From assembly GCA_007115705.1 (NCBI GenBank), contig QXEO01000220.1, positions 15,407,624 through 15,471,623 on the forward strand: DNA of 64,000 nt. The letters are read 5' to 3'. Positions 63,996-64,000 of this stretch are shown here, one piece after another (positions within the stretch are counted from its first letter, which is position 1; each line of letters begins with the position of its first letter). The notes below the pieces were generated by a model, which was not told the DNA's origin, did not search any database, and saw only the letters and a list, made by a program, of their open reading frames with translations. This DNA comes from Dactylis glomerata. Lineage: Eukaryota; Streptophyta; Magnoliopsida; Poales; Poaceae. A program made the position numbers and the translations under genes.

Positions 63996-64000
63996 ATACG

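Overview
This is a plant nuclear window, almost certainly from a grass of the Pooideae. The evidence is the dense LTR-retrotransposon nesting, a BARE1/Angela-type solo LTR, Athila-lineage Gypsy elements whose LTRs begin TGATACGTC with a tRNA-Asp-type primer site, and grass-type small genes. I cannot settle the genus; the TGATACGTCTCAAACGTATC-type LTR start is shared by many pooids. There is no operon structure, CRISPR array or bacterial signal.

Layout. 1-12,833 is a gene-bearing flank. It holds a GC-rich repeat, a DUF3339 micro-protein gene (2082-2291), a 3' LINE fragment with an 18-bp target duplication (4090-4702), and a conserved plant gene on the minus strand (4829-5293). It then has minus-strand LINE remnants (about 5757-9265) interrupted by a Harbinger-type MITE (8781-9085), and a 1.7-kb solo LTR (10773-12507) with target duplication TCTAC. 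12,839-56,486 is one nest. A 5.4-kb Copia element (short LTRs, target duplication GTGAT) was hit by three Athila-like Gypsy elements, all in the plus orientation. Element 1 is 14160-24422 (GTGAC), element 2 is 24685-34149 (AAGCC) and element 3 is 37098-55574 (CTCGT). Element 3 was itself hit by a minus-strand pol-less Copia-like element 4 (39877-50247). 56,487-64,000 is the other gene flank. It holds a truncated paralogue of the 4829-5293 gene, a small poly-T retroposon, a hAT-type MITE with an internal duplication, the first four exons of a receptor-like cytoplasmic kinase with a LINE fragment in intron 1, and a complete 385-bp TRIM whose target duplication ends at the last base of the window.

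How the parts relate. The gene at 4829 and the pseudogene at 57398 are copies of one tandem duplication with homologous upstream DNA. Removing the nest and the solo LTR puts them only about 2-3 kb apart, so the retrotransposons separated them. Within the nest, element 1 carries an open gag-pol polyprotein with all catalytic residues. Elements 2 and 3 keep Gag plus an aspartic-protease-like domain but have no reverse transcriptase or integrase, which suggests they depend on element 1-like relatives. All three share RNA-structure-like modules: a long hairpin in the 3' noncoding region, a hairpin just before the polypurine tract with paired base changes, and a GC-rich palindrome in the LTRs. That palindrome recurs inside elements 1 and 2 just upstream of a second ORF, looking like an internal promoter. 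These shared structures are the least explained and most interesting content of the window.
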